A stretch of 64,000 nt of DNA from Lineus longissimus (lineage: Eukaryota > Nemertea > Pilidiophora > Heteronemertea > Lineidae), in assembly GCF_910592395.1 (NCBI RefSeq), contig NC_088314.1, positions 1-64,000 of the forward strand. Reading direction: 5' to 3'. Positions 23,001 through 33,497 of the stretch are shown piece after piece (the first letter of the stretch is position 1; each line of letters opens with the position of its first letter). The notes under the pieces are model-generated. The model saw nothing but the letters and a program-made list of their open reading frames with translations. It was not told the origin of the DNA and ran no database searches. Position numbers and translations under genes: made by a program.

Positions 23001-26000
23001 TCCACTTAGATGAAGAGGCTGATGGCACAACCAACAGGTATGGAGGTCCACTTAGATGAAGAGGCCGATGGCACAACCAACAGGTATAGAGATCCACTGA
23101 GGTGAAGAGGCTGATGGCACAACCAACAGGTATGGAGGTCCACTGAGATAAAGAGGCTGATGGCACAACCAACAGGTAAAGAGATCCACTGAGGTGAAGA
23201 GGCTGATGGCACAACCAACAGGTATAGAGGTCCACTTAGATGAAGAGGCTGATGGCACAACCAACAGGTATGGAGGTCCACTTAGATGAAGAGGCTGATG
23301 GCACAACAAACAGGTATGGAGGTCCACTTAGATGAAGAGGCTGATGGCACAACCAACAGGTATAGAGGTCCACTTAGATGAAGAGGCTGATGGCACCAGC
23401 AACAGGTATGAAGGTCCACTTAGATGAAGAGGCTGATGGCACAACAAACAGGTATGGAGGTCCACTTAGATGAAGAGGCTGATGGCACAACAAACAGGTA
23501 TGGAGGTCCACTTAGATGAAGAGGCTGATGGCACAACAAACAGGTATGGAGGTCCACTTAGATGAAGAGGCTGATGGCACAACCAACAGGTATTGAGGTC
23601 CACTTAGATGAAGAGGCTGATGGCACAACCAACAGGTATAGAGGTCCACTGAGATGAAGAGGCTGATGGCACAACCAACAGGTATGGAGGTCCACTGAGA
23701 TGAAGAGGCTGATGGCACAACCAACAGGTATAAAGGTCCACTGAGATGAAGAGGCTGATGGCACAACCAACAGGTATGGAGGTCCACTGAGATGAAGAGG
23801 CTGATGGCACAACCAACAGGTATAAAGGTCCACTTAGATGAAGAGGCTGATGGCACAACCAACAGGTATGGAGGTCCACTGAGATGAAGAGGCTGATGGC
23901 ACAACCAACAGGTATGGAGGTCCACTTAGATGAAGAGGCTGATGGCACAACCAACAGGTATAGAGGTCCACTTAGATGAAGAGGCTGATGGCACCAGCAA
24001 CAGGTATGAAGGTCCACTTAGATGAAGAGGCTGATGGCACAACAAACAGGTATGGAGGTCCACTTAGATGAAGAGGCTGATGGCACAACAAACAGGTATG
24101 GAGGTCCACTGAGATGAAGAGGCTGATGGCACAACAAACAGGTATAGAGGTCCACTTAGATGAAGAGGCTGATGGCACAACCAACAGGTATAGAGGTCCA
24201 CTGAGATGAAGAGGCTGATGGCACAACCAACAGGTATAGAGGTCCACTTAGATGAAGAGGCTGTTGGCACAACCAACAGGTATGGAGGTCCACTTAGATG
24301 AAGAGGCTGATGGCACAACCAACAGGTATAGAGATCCACTGAGATGAAGAGGCTGATGGCACAACCAACAGGTATAGAGGTCCACTTAGATGAAGAGGCT
24401 GATGGCACAACCAACAGGTATGGAGGTCCACTTAGATGAAGAGGCTGATGGCACAACCAACAGGTATGGAGGTCCACTTAGATGAAGAGGCTGATGGCAC
24501 AACAAACAGGTATGGAGGTCCACTTAGATGAAGAGGCTGATGGCACAACAAACAGGTATGGAGGTCCACTTAGATGAAGAGGCTGATGGCACAACCAACA
24601 GGTATAGAGGTCCACTTAGATGAAGAGGCTGATGGCACAACCAACAGGTATGGAGGTCCACTGAGATGAAGAGGCTGATGGCACAACCAACAGGTATGGA
24701 GGTCCACTTAGATGAAGAGGCTGATGGCACAACCAACAGGTATGGAGGTCCACTTAGATGAAGAGGCTGTTGGCACAACCAACAGGTACGGAGGTCCACT
24801 TAGATGAAGAGGCTGACGGCACAACCAACAGGTATGGAGGTCCACTTAGATGACGAGGCTGATGGCACAACCAACAGGTATAGAGGTCCACTTAGATGAA
24901 GAGGCTGATGGCACAACCAACAGGTATGGAGGTCTACCTCATCAGCCAAGAACCGAACAAAAATCTTGGTGAACCGATGAGGTAAGAAACCTTTATGAGT
25001 ATTATGTCCTGAAGTCATGCAGGTAGGACTATTGCTGAATGGAATTCTACCAGTACTTACCTCACAAGCTTGAGTCATACTTCTCTCCCACTGTACTCGT
25101 GCTGCCTCTAGGTTTGTTACTGAAGTCTTGTATGCCGCATCTTGAAAAAAACAAGTTCCCAAGCTTTTCAATTCAATATTGAGGTAGGTGTAAAGTGTGC
25201 TAATTGTTAGGTGATGATTCAACAGTTGTCAACTCTCACAAGACTGACTAATAAAAGGGGGAATTGGAGTTCCTGTCCTACCATCCTGGTTAAAAATTGT
25301 TGTATCCAGATTTTGCACATCCTGTTTTTTCAATGGTACTCCTACAGTAGAACCCCAGTCGGCGACCACCCCGTTATGAAGACCAAGAATCGTCGGTCCC
25401 GCATGGTTTCCTCTCTAATTACCATTATAAGGCCCCAAATAACACGACCACCCTGGTACTCAGACCACGATCACTGGATTGGGCAGTCCCAATGACAAAA
25501 TTCACCTCTCTAACCCGACCAAAAGGTCTAATTGCCGAAATCGGTCGCGACCGTGTCTCCAATTAACCCGGCAATAAACACCTCGGCACAAAGCTCTCTT
25601 GATTATCATTACACCACGGACAGTGGCTATCATGAGAATCCATTTGAAAACCTTTGTACAGGCAGTTACTATCAGTTGAAAACTAATAAACCGCATTTTA
25701 CAAAGTTTTTTGAATCAATATTTGTCCCTGTTTTTTTCATCATTCAGCCCTGTCAGTGTTAGACATGCTGGGTACCAACAGCAATCAATCATGTGATTTG
25801 CATAGTCAGGCAGCGTTTATCACCGGACACATTGGAGCATTTTAAAACGTGGAATGATGAGAACTGAAAAGACGAATGCTGCCATGATTTCTGTTCAGAA
25901 ATTGATTGCAGCAAATTTGTCATGCTACAGATGAAAAGATTTTTCAAGTCCAAATATTTTTTTGACTTGTTTTTTTAAGTCCCAAAAATGTTCTTGGCCA

Positions 26001-29000
26001 AAGGACCCACCAAAATATGCTTTTTGCTATGAGGCAAGATTGTGATGTCAAGTGTTACCTTGTTTGTCAGCCTCTTGTCTTGTTTTTTGTTGCTTTGCAG
26101 ACAGCTGAATAAGAAAAAGTCAGATTTAAAGGTAAATTACCTTTAGTTATTCCAAACAAAGACCAATGAAAGATCCTTCGATGCTGCAAGTGCCTTGCGC
26201 TTGCACTTACTGATTGGTACAGTGCTGTTGAAAAGGCTGAACTCTTACTCTTATTGCAAAGGAGTTTTCAGGTAGCAATTGACAAAATTTATTCAGAACC
26301 ATTCTTCTGGACAATGTTGCAATGTCATTAAGATCCCATGAATAAAACTTTCTGAAGTGTTTTCTACCTTATCTAATTCCTTCTGGGGTAAGGTACTCGA
26401 ACTTTTACCTTATCTAATTCCTTCTGGGGTAAGGTACTCGAACTTTTACCTTATCTAATTCCTTCTGGGGTAAGGTACTCGAACTTTTACCTCATCTAAT
26501 TCCTTCTGGGGTAAGGTACTCGAACTTTTACCTTATCTAATTCCTTCTGGGGTAAGGTACTCGAACTTTTACCTCCTTCTGGGGTAAGGTACTCGAACTT
26601 TTACCTTATCTTATTCCTTCTGGGGTAAGGTACTCAAACTTTTACCTTATCTAATTCCTTCTGGGGTAAGGTACTCGAACTTTTACCTTATCTAATTCCT
26701 TCTGGGGTAAGGTACTCGAACTTTTACCTTATCTAATTCCTTCTGGGGTAAGGTACTCGAACTTTTATCTTATCTAATTCCTTCTGGGGTAAGGTACTCG
26801 AACTTTTACCTTATCTTATTCCTTCTGGGGTAAGGTACTCGAACTTTACCTTATCTAATTCCTTCTGGGGTAAAGTACTCGAACTTTTACCTTATCTAAT
26901 TCCTTCTGGGGTAAGGTACTCGAACTTTTACCTTGTCTAATTCCTTCTGGGGTAAGGTACTCAAACTTTTACCTTGTCTAATTCCTTCTGGGGTAAGGTA
27001 CTCAAACTTTTACCTTATCTAATTCCTTCTGGGGTAAGGTACTCGAACTTTTCACCAACTTCTCAGCCAGATCTGCATCTCCACATTTTGACTCGTACAT
27101 TTTCTTGAGCTGTAACATCAAGAGAAAGTAGCTCACTTGAGACTCAATCATGAGCTTTGAAGGAAGTCAAGTTACCAATCGAATAGGTAATGATTGTATT
27201 TGAGAGCTTTGAATTGACCAGAACTACAGGAAGCAGACATTCAGTTGAGATAACATTTGTCTTTCCCAAGTGAGGAGGGTGAGCCACATGATGGCATCAC
27301 ATAATTCCCTGTTTTTAAGCCAATTTCACCTCATGGAAGTCTAAGTACCGGTACTTACATCTTGAGTTTTTCTATACAGTGACTTCTTTGCAGATTGGTA
27401 CTTCTTTAGAGTTTCTTCAATCTGTCAAATCAAAATATTTAAAAGACATTCACTCAACCGAATCAAACATTTCATAAGACATAATGAGCAGTAATGAGAC
27501 CTGATAAATATCAACAGTTAAATTCTTGTATAAATACAACCACATAAAAAAAGAGACATCCTTTTCGATGTAACCGGACTCTGCTCTGGAATGTTTCCAG
27601 ATGGCTTCTGTGATTGTCATAGTGCAATGCATCCTGGTGCCATGAAACCAGTTTTTCAACATGCTGCAGCGTGTAAAATGACTCGCCACTTCCGAAGTGG
27701 CGTGAATATGTACAAGTAAACAAAATGTAATACAATGAAAGCAATGATAAGTTTGGCATCTTCTCGACTCGTGGCTGCTGCTGGAGATACTGTGACTCAC
27801 CAATTTCCTCTTTTCCTTATGTTTCTCGACAAGACTGTTGACTCGAGTGACTTGCTCCATGATAGTCATACCCAAGTTAATATGAACCTGTGATACTCGC
27901 TCCATCTGTTGTTTTAAATTCTCCCATGATGATCTCGAAGTCCTGCAATCGGGATATTATCATGGCATTAATATTTCCACCGATCGCACTTGTTATTTTT
28001 CCTTTAACATGTCATAGCAGTGCAACATTTCTTTCTCTGGTTATCAAGATTGTAAACAAATCTTGAAGGCACCAGCGATATTCAGCCCGTTCCTCAAGCA
28101 GGAATTGGCACTTCCAATCAGGTATTGACCAATCAGAAGAGATCTAATGGTTGTTTATCTCAGTAGGTAGACGAGTTCGAGGGAGACCAATTTGTTTTAC
28201 CCTTTACAGATATGTTATGACTGAGGAGGAGGGAGCCCAGTTTGTTTTACCCTCTACAGATATGTTATGAGGAGGAGGGAGACCAGTTTGTTTTACCCTC
28301 TACAGATATGTTATGAGGAGGAGGGAGACCAGTTTGTTTTACCCTCTACAGATATGTTATGAGGAGGAGGGAGACCAGTTTGTTTTACCCTTTACAGATA
28401 TGTTATGAGGAGGAGGGAGACCAGTTTGTTTTACCCTTTACAGATATGTTATGAGGAGGAGGGAGACCAGTTTGTTTTACCCTCTACAGATATGTTATGA
28501 GGAGGAGGGAGACCAGTTTGTTTTACCCTCTACAGATATGTTATGAGGAGGAGGGAGACCAGTTTGTTTTACCCTCTACAGATATGTTATGAGGAGGAGG
28601 GAGCCCAGTTTGTTTTACCCTCTACAGATATGTTATGAGGAGGAGGGAGACCAGTTTGTTTTACCCTCTACAGATATGTTATGACTCTAGTTCTTTCTTA
28701 CTTACCCAATCTCAACCTTGCCTCCAGTTGTGTGTGACAGTTTCAACAGAGCCTTTCCATAATCTTCCTCAATCTTAGCTCTAAAAAGAAATATTTAACA
28801 TGCATTAATGACATGCCACGAGTTTTCAACCGTAATTATGGCCTCTCTTAAAGATCTAAACAGTAAGTGAGTTTCATATTCTCATAAAAATTTCACTACT
28901 ATAAAACGCACTTTGGAGGCTGACGGTAGCGCTCTTGTAGATTGGTTTACCATAAATCAGATGCAGGCAAATCCAGGGAAGATTGCATACAAATGCATGC

Positions 29001-31982
29001 TGTAGTTTTCGTCAAGAGATTGATGCGCGTTGTTTGTAAACCTTAGCAATGTAAACACATTGAGGGTCAAGCTGGGTCAGTTGTTATCCATTACCCATCT
29101 AATACAGATTTGCTGAGACAAGTAAAAAGACATTCTTTTTTGACAGACATTCCCTCATTTTCAACCTTCCTATCATAAAGAAACCTTACCTCTGCTTGAG
29201 AAATTCTTCTAGGTCTTTACAGACTTGTCGACCTTCCTTCACTCGTTTATGAAGCACATCAAATCCGGCTGTGCTACAGAAGTCTGTGCCCTGTAAATAT
29301 AAAACCAAGTGATATGGCCTTTCATCATGAACATTTGACATGGAGCGAGTGGAAGTGGAGGCTCAATCAGAAACAAACAACAAACCTGCCTGAATACGTG
29401 ACTTACATAAAGCAAATCTGGTCAAAACATGACTTCCTCGATCATGAATTTTCATTATGTGATACTATTATCAATACTGCAAGTGCAACAATGAAACATA
29501 CTGGGCTTCCCATGAATTAGGTCATTTTCTTTGCTCTGTGATCTATAGGCTAACTACACAGAGGCCCTATTATAATTTCTGAATCAGAAGTAACAACAAA
29601 GAAATAAACTATAAATAAGGATCAGATGGTCTGAGCTAAACAAGCATCATGCCCAGGCCCCCTGTCGCTGAAGGGTGTTTGCGCTGACAAGTGCACTCAC
29701 AAGATTACAACACATAAGATGACAGCCATCTTGGATTTTGATGCGGTGACCTACTTTTTGATAGGGTTCTTACTTATGCCTACAGTATATGCGCCCACAC
29801 CAAATTTGGCTTTGTTAAGTTGACGTCTTGTCCATATCGCGTTCACAAGTGCACTCGCAAAGGTGGCAGCCAACTTGCAAGAAGGTGGCAGCCATCCTGG
29901 ATATTGATGCGGTGACCTACTTTTCGATAGGGTTCTTACTAATGTCTTTATGTACCCAGCTTAGATAGGTCGCTTAGATAGACTTCTTCAGATATTGCGC
30001 TCACAAGTGGCCGGACGGAGGGTATTTTCATATCCCTCTTTCGCTCCACTGAGTGACGGGGGGGGGGGTGACAAATAACCCTCCCTTGATGAATGAATGG
30101 GTAATTTGGGTATCCCAGAATCAATTAATTCTTACCCAAATCAAAAGGTTATCCAGTCACTTCCTGGTTGATAACCATTTCCCAGTAAATCCTACTTAAA
30201 GGGGTATGCTGTTCGTATTTACTGGTGGTCCAGTTAAATAGAAATCCACTATACACAACGCCGTAGTGCAGTTAGGCCTATTGATGGTGAATACAAATTT
30301 GTTTAAACTTCACGTCTAATTATCTACATTGTACATAACATATATTGGGATAGACACCCTGCGAAAATAAATTTCGGCCATTTTGAAACGACCCTTTTCA
30401 CAGGCAACGTTTGTTTTATGTTTACCATCGCATAAAAGTAAAATAGGCCTATAGCCTAGGCCGGTATCAGGCTGTTTCGCTACATTGCCAGTTCGCTACA
30501 AGTCGTTTCGCTACATGTGGCGGTCGTTTCGCGACATGGTAGGTCGTTTCGCTACATGGGTGGAGTCGTTTCGCTACATGATGGGTATGGTCGTTTCGCT
30601 ACATGGAGGACGTTTCGCTACATGGGTGGAGTCGTTTCGCTACATGGATACCTTAGAAAAATCGCAACCTATGTGGTGGCGGAAGCCCCCATGCACCGCG
30701 AGCGGCGCGAAGCCCAAGCGGAACTTTTAAAGTGAAGTAGTGTTTAGATCAGAGGTCGGCACCCACTAGAAAAATACATGTATTCTAGTTAGGCCCGAGC
30801 GTGTACATGTCACCCATACGGACGAACAATGACGTCGAGGGGTGGCATAACGCGATAAACAGACGGGCCGGAGGACGCAGCGGACTCCCTTTCTACCAGT
30901 TGATCAACCTCTTGAATTCAGAAGCGCAAATTGCGCATCTTCAGGTACGGCTGGTTTCTGAGGGCAAGTTGCGCAGAATACAGCGAAAGAAGTACGTTGC
31001 GCTTCAAAGACGAATCTTTAAGGCATGGGACGATTACAGCGACGGGGAGATAACGACAGAACAGTTGTTGAGAGTTTGTTCGCACTTGAATGGACCAGTA
31101 ACCTCATAGACATCCATTCGCGTTGGCTCGCTCAATTACGTACTTATTATTGATTGACAGGGGTCATTCAACCGCACTTCAACGCAGATTTGGAGGCCTT
31201 TGCAAGGCCTTCGCGTTGGCTCGCCAGTGTTTCTGCCAGAAATAAATTCAAGGGGGGGCAAAACCATAATTTTGCAGAAAATCCTGGTCAAAACAACAAA
31301 TTTTGCCTGTTTTTGGACAATTTAGGGGGGGCAACTGCCCCCCTTGCCCCCCCTCTGGGGGAAACCCTGCTCGCTCAACCGTCTGTATCCGTGTATACGT
31401 ACTTATTATTGATTGACAGGGGTCATTCAAACGCACTCCAACGCAGATTTGGAGGCCTTTGCGTTGGCTCGCTCGTCTCCACCCATGTAGCGAAACGTCC
31501 TCCATGTAGCGAAACGACCATACCCATCATGTAGCGAAACGACTCCACCCATGTAGCGAAACGACCTACCATGTAGCGAAACGACCGCCACATGTAGCGA
31601 AACGACTTGTAGCGAACTGGCAATGTAGCGAAACGACAGTAATTCGCCTAGGCCTACCAGCTTATTCAAGCAATTTACTTGAAGTTGTCCATACCTTTCA
31701 ATGTTCATGATATTTTGAATAATTTTTGTGATGATTTGATTTAAAACATGACCTTTATGTTATGGTAAATTTCATCATGGTAAACTTACGCTGCCTGTGA
31801 AAATATGGCCGACATTATTTTTGTTGATAGGTCAAGGCCTAGATCATACTCATAGGCCTATATCTATGATATAACCCTACATCTAACAAAATGCTGCCTT
31901 TTTAAACACGACAGAAAACCACTCACCAAGAAGTCAGTTTACCTACCCAAAATGCATCCACAAATTTGGTTATTCGAGTCAT
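20081..31982 (-). CDS. PSTPIP2-like F-BAR protein, 334 aa, 11 exons
   Basis: Exons (minus strand, high to low): 31982-31947, 29290-29190, 28780-28706, 27942-27801, 27421-27359, 27109-27056, 26104-26059, 25140-25061, 22404-22209, 21315-21148, 20124-20081. Phases agree at every junction and total 335 codons including the stop. The protein starts MTRITKFVDAFW. It has the coiled-coil F-BAR pattern of PSTPIP proteins throughout (e.g. VCKDLEEFLKQR, EEDYGKALLKL, AARVQWERSMTQACE, VRMTLENCQLDQDLVEFID). It ends with a Ser-rich tail containing tyrosines (VLYEDFYDSS, EGLYSQVGD) and has no SH3 domain. Length and lack of SH3 match the PSTPIP2 form rather than PSTPIP1. In that family the protein bends membranes and couples PEST phosphatases to actin. 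The donor of exon 10 (GTGGGT) was chosen because it alone keeps phase. Large introns carry a MULE and several minisatellites. Confidence 0.9.
20380..20609. repeat. Degenerate ~50-60 bp repeats ('gggaaaggggtgcttta')
   Basis: Four or five diverged units with 'acagggaaaggggtgcttta..gacca' lie in the last intron of the PSTPIP2-like gene, directly left of a SINE. Period and unit boundaries are too degraded to define. Confidence 0.5.
20610..20779 (-). mobile_element. tRNA-derived SINE, copy 1
   Basis: On the minus strand the head has an A-box-like TAGCCTAGTGGTTAACACTG and a B-box-like GGGTTCAATCC, the RNA polymerase III promoter layout of tRNA-derived SINEs. The body ends with ctttacagtccttcgaatga and gacttaaaaccgaggttcc. 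A second copy at 40547-40717 shares head and body, so this is a dispersed family. It sits in the last intron of the PSTPIP2-like gene, same orientation. Confidence 0.85.
22436..24945. repeat. 46-bp minisatellite, about 54 units, filling intron 8 of the PSTPIP2-like gene
   Basis: Units of 46 bp contain 'ggtccacttagatgaagagg' and 'ctgatggcacaaccaacagg'. Variants alternate (tatagagg/tatggagg, cttagatg/ctgagatg, acaacc/acaaca). A rare variant, ggcaccagcaacagg, occurs at 23392 and 23990, exactly 598 bp (13 units) apart, with similar neighbours, so blocks of units have been duplicated. The array starts about 30 bp from the 3' splice site at 22405. Long open frames seen across it on the minus strand are an artefact of periodicity. 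Confidence 0.95.
26368..27050 (-). repeat. 41-bp minisatellite next to the exon 6 donor of the PSTPIP2-like gene, about 16 units
   Basis: On the plus strand units read accttatctaattccttctg followed by gggtaaggtactcgaactttt. The array begins within a few bases of the 5' splice site of exon 6. On the sense (minus) strand each unit contains an acceptor-like accccag, 15 bases AAGGAATTAGATAAG, and a donor-like GTAAAAGTTCGAG. The last resembles the real donor region of exon 6 (GTGAAAAGTTCGAG). The array looks like an amplified exon-intron junction. Confidence 0.9.
28186..28690. repeat. 46-bp minisatellite in intron 3 of the PSTPIP2-like gene, about 11 units
   Basis: Units contain gaggaggagggagaccagtt and tgttttaccctctacagata. 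Variants are few. The array starts about 15 bp beyond the donor of exon 3 (28705) in the direction of transcription. It is unrelated in sequence to the other 46-bp array. Confidence 0.9.
29720..29950. repeat. Imperfect ~160-bp tandem duplication in intron 1
   Basis: The tract 'gatgcggtgacctacttttt' with 'gatagggttcttact' occurs at about 29741 and again at about 29905, each preceded by a 'cagccatc.tgga' block. It is probably a dispersed repeat duplicated in place. Confidence 0.5.
30801..31109 (+). pseudogene. MULE transposase, C-terminal fragment
   Basis: A 102-codon open frame contains RTNNDVEGWHNAINRRAG, the conserved C-terminal motif of MULE/FLYWCH-associated transposases. It continues with a helical, Arg/Lys-rich tail (LQVRLVSEGKLRRIQRKKY). 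The DDE catalytic core and any zinc finger are missing, so this is an internally deleted, non-autonomous copy. The frame itself is intact to its stop. Confidence 0.75.
31117..31475. repeat. Duplicated ~75-bp segment inside the MULE
   Basis: The block 'cgtacttattattgattgac' to 'gatttggaggcctttgc' is present at about 31139-31204 and 31400-31461, each next to 'gcgttggctcgctc'. The second repeat period is enlarged by the insertion of a MITE. Confidence 0.7.
31225..31369. mobile_element. hAT-like MITE nested in the MULE
   Basis: About 145 bp with ends CAGTGTTTCTGCCAGA and, inverted, CAGGGTTTCCCCCAGA. Runs of G and C lie inside. The flanks 'gctcgc' on both sides look like a short target duplication of the known local sequence gttggctcgctcaa (intact at 31129). 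The TIR type (CAG.GTTTC) suggests the hAT superfamily; the duplication is shorter than the usual 8 bp, so this is tentative. Confidence 0.6.
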
Positions 31983-32066
31983 CCCTCATTTGTTGTTGAA
32001 AATGAGATGTCAGACATGTCATGCATGTCAGATGATGTGATATCCTCAATACTCCGAACGGAAGTA

Positions 32067-32345
32067 GTCCAGGTAACCTCGAGGAGGACTCGTTGATTTC
32101 GATTTATACCCGAAGCAAGCTAGCCGTAGGTACAGTGGATGCACTGTCAATACCGAGAGCGCTGGTATTCCCTGGCTCGAGGTTGCCCATCTTTGCGGGA
32201 AACACGTGACCGGACACCGGAAGCCAACGCCCCCAGGGTTTTTTCGAGGTAGCACCTCGATGTACAGCGTGGCGGATCGAGGCTATCATGACGAGTGAAA
32301 TGCCGTCAAGTACCAGTCTCTGTAATGAGTGAATGGCGGAGACTG
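32067..32345. repeat. Dispersed repeat family, copy 1
   Basis: Shares blocks with 61875-62110 in the same order: gtccaggtaa, cagtggatgca, taccgag, tcgaggtt.cccatc, cgccccc, tcatgacgagtgaa, and gtcaagtaccagtctctgta. I see no A/B box, coding frame or terminal repeats, so the class is unknown. Confidence 0.7.
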
Positions 32346-32679
32346 TTGATAAGCGCCTCCTCGCGGCCACCGGTGAGACTGACAGTTGTCATTATGGCGG
32401 TACTGTGTGGGAATGTTGCATTTTCCCGACAAATTCTGGCCAATATTGCGTTATCTTTTGTTCTGATCACAAAGTTTTAGACTTCATCTCAGAGCCTTTG
32501 ACACAAAGATTTGACTGGTAAATGTTGCTGTAAAATTTGTCTATGATTTTGTGATGAAAATGGCAGTAGTTTACTGAAAGTGTTTTGCTATCACTCAGTT
32601 ACAGTACTTGTAGGCCTACTACTATCAGTCAAGTCAGTGTTTGTTTTCGGTCATCGTAAACAGTGTGCAACACCGGTTA

Positions 32680-32767
32680 CCAGCGTCCACCAGGTTTATA
32701 GTCGGGTATAAAGTCATCAAAATAAAATTTTGACTTTAAGCTTGCGTTTAAACCTGGTGGACACTGT
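32680..32767. mobile_element. Short inverted-repeat element (MITE-like)
   Basis: The outer blocks cagcgtccaccaggttta and taaacctggtggacactg are inverted copies with one mismatch over 18 bp, enclosing about 50 bp of A/T-rich DNA. Confidence 0.55.
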
Positions 32768-33497
32768 TAAGGATAACCCTTTGTTTTCTCTGTGTTTTCG
32801 GACTTGTTTGTTCGTGTGTTAATAAGTTTTTAGGCCATGCCATATATGTTTAAGGAATTTATACCGAACTGGAGGTGTTGGATCAATGGATGTCTCACCA
32901 AAACCGTGAGGGTAGAGCTAATGTAGACCAAAACCAAGGCGTAGCCGAAATTTTCGTCTACATTTTAGCTCCACCCAAGCTACACATGTTGACACAAATA
33001 ATGCTCAATCATGCGCACAAGTACCAGTACACACTGTAAGGTCTATCGTTAAAATTTACATTACAATCCTCGATCGGATATGATGTAGTCGATTGCATTG
33101 GGCCATTTTGACAAAGCCCAAACAAAACAAATGCGCTCAAAACACATCGGAAGTCCTGAGCAAACTTCAGACAATGCCAGAGGCCACTGTAACCTTTGTT
33201 CCATGTGAAACCCATGACTGGTTATTGCCTAGACAAACTTCTTCAAAAAGGTTGATTCAAGTTCAGCTAAAAGTCCACTGTACCATAGACCACATCAGTT
33301 GTTTTTTAAAGGATTTTCGTCGAATCAAAGAAGCAGGAACATCATAGTTATTCTATTGTCACTCATTTTAGGCTTTTTCTAAAGGGAATATGGCATTTAT
33401 ATTCATGTTGTCTCTGTTTTTTCATCAGATTTCAGTATCATTTTCCATGGCGAGTTGTTTACCTGGATCATTGAGCTGATGTCGTTATTAGATCAAC

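Larger units (their letters stand above)
30463..31645. mobile_element. Mutator-like (MULE) DNA transposon remnant with sub-repeated terminal inverted repeats
   Basis: Left (about 30473-30640) and right (about 31480-31637) arms are near-perfect inverted copies of about 160 bp. Each is built of 7-9 spaced copies of GTCGTTTCGCTACATG. The arms are flanked by an identical 9-mer GCCTAGGCC at 30454-30462 and 31646-31654. That fits the 9-bp target duplication of MULEs, though 'taggcct' words are common here. Between the arms is the C-terminal end of a MULE transposase (30801-31109). The element lies inside intron 1 of the PSTPIP2-like gene. Confidence 0.8.
31983..33497. promoter_or_regulatory. Divergent intergenic region between PSTPIP2-like (-) and PORCN (+)
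   Basis: 1.5 kb separates the two start codons. It contains a dispersed repeat (32067-32345), a MITE-like hairpin (32680-32767) and a second inverted repeat: gggtagagctaatgtagac at about 32910 against gtctacattttagctccacc at about 32963. No TATA box or CpG-rich stretch stands out, so the promoters are inferred from gene layout only. Confidence 0.45.

Noticed and set aside
22201-24799. Many overlapping minus-strand frames with 'MDLYTCWLCHQPLHLSG' repeats
   Set aside because: They come from the 46-bp intronic array. Because 46 is not a multiple of 3, the frames rotate, and the real exon (22404-22209) ends before the array.
29190-29290. Exon of PSTPIP1 (with SH3)
   Set aside because: The F-BAR part fits both paralogues, but the terminal exon found at 20124-20081 stops directly after the tyrosine tail and no SH3 motif (ALYDY-like) is seen downstream on the strand.
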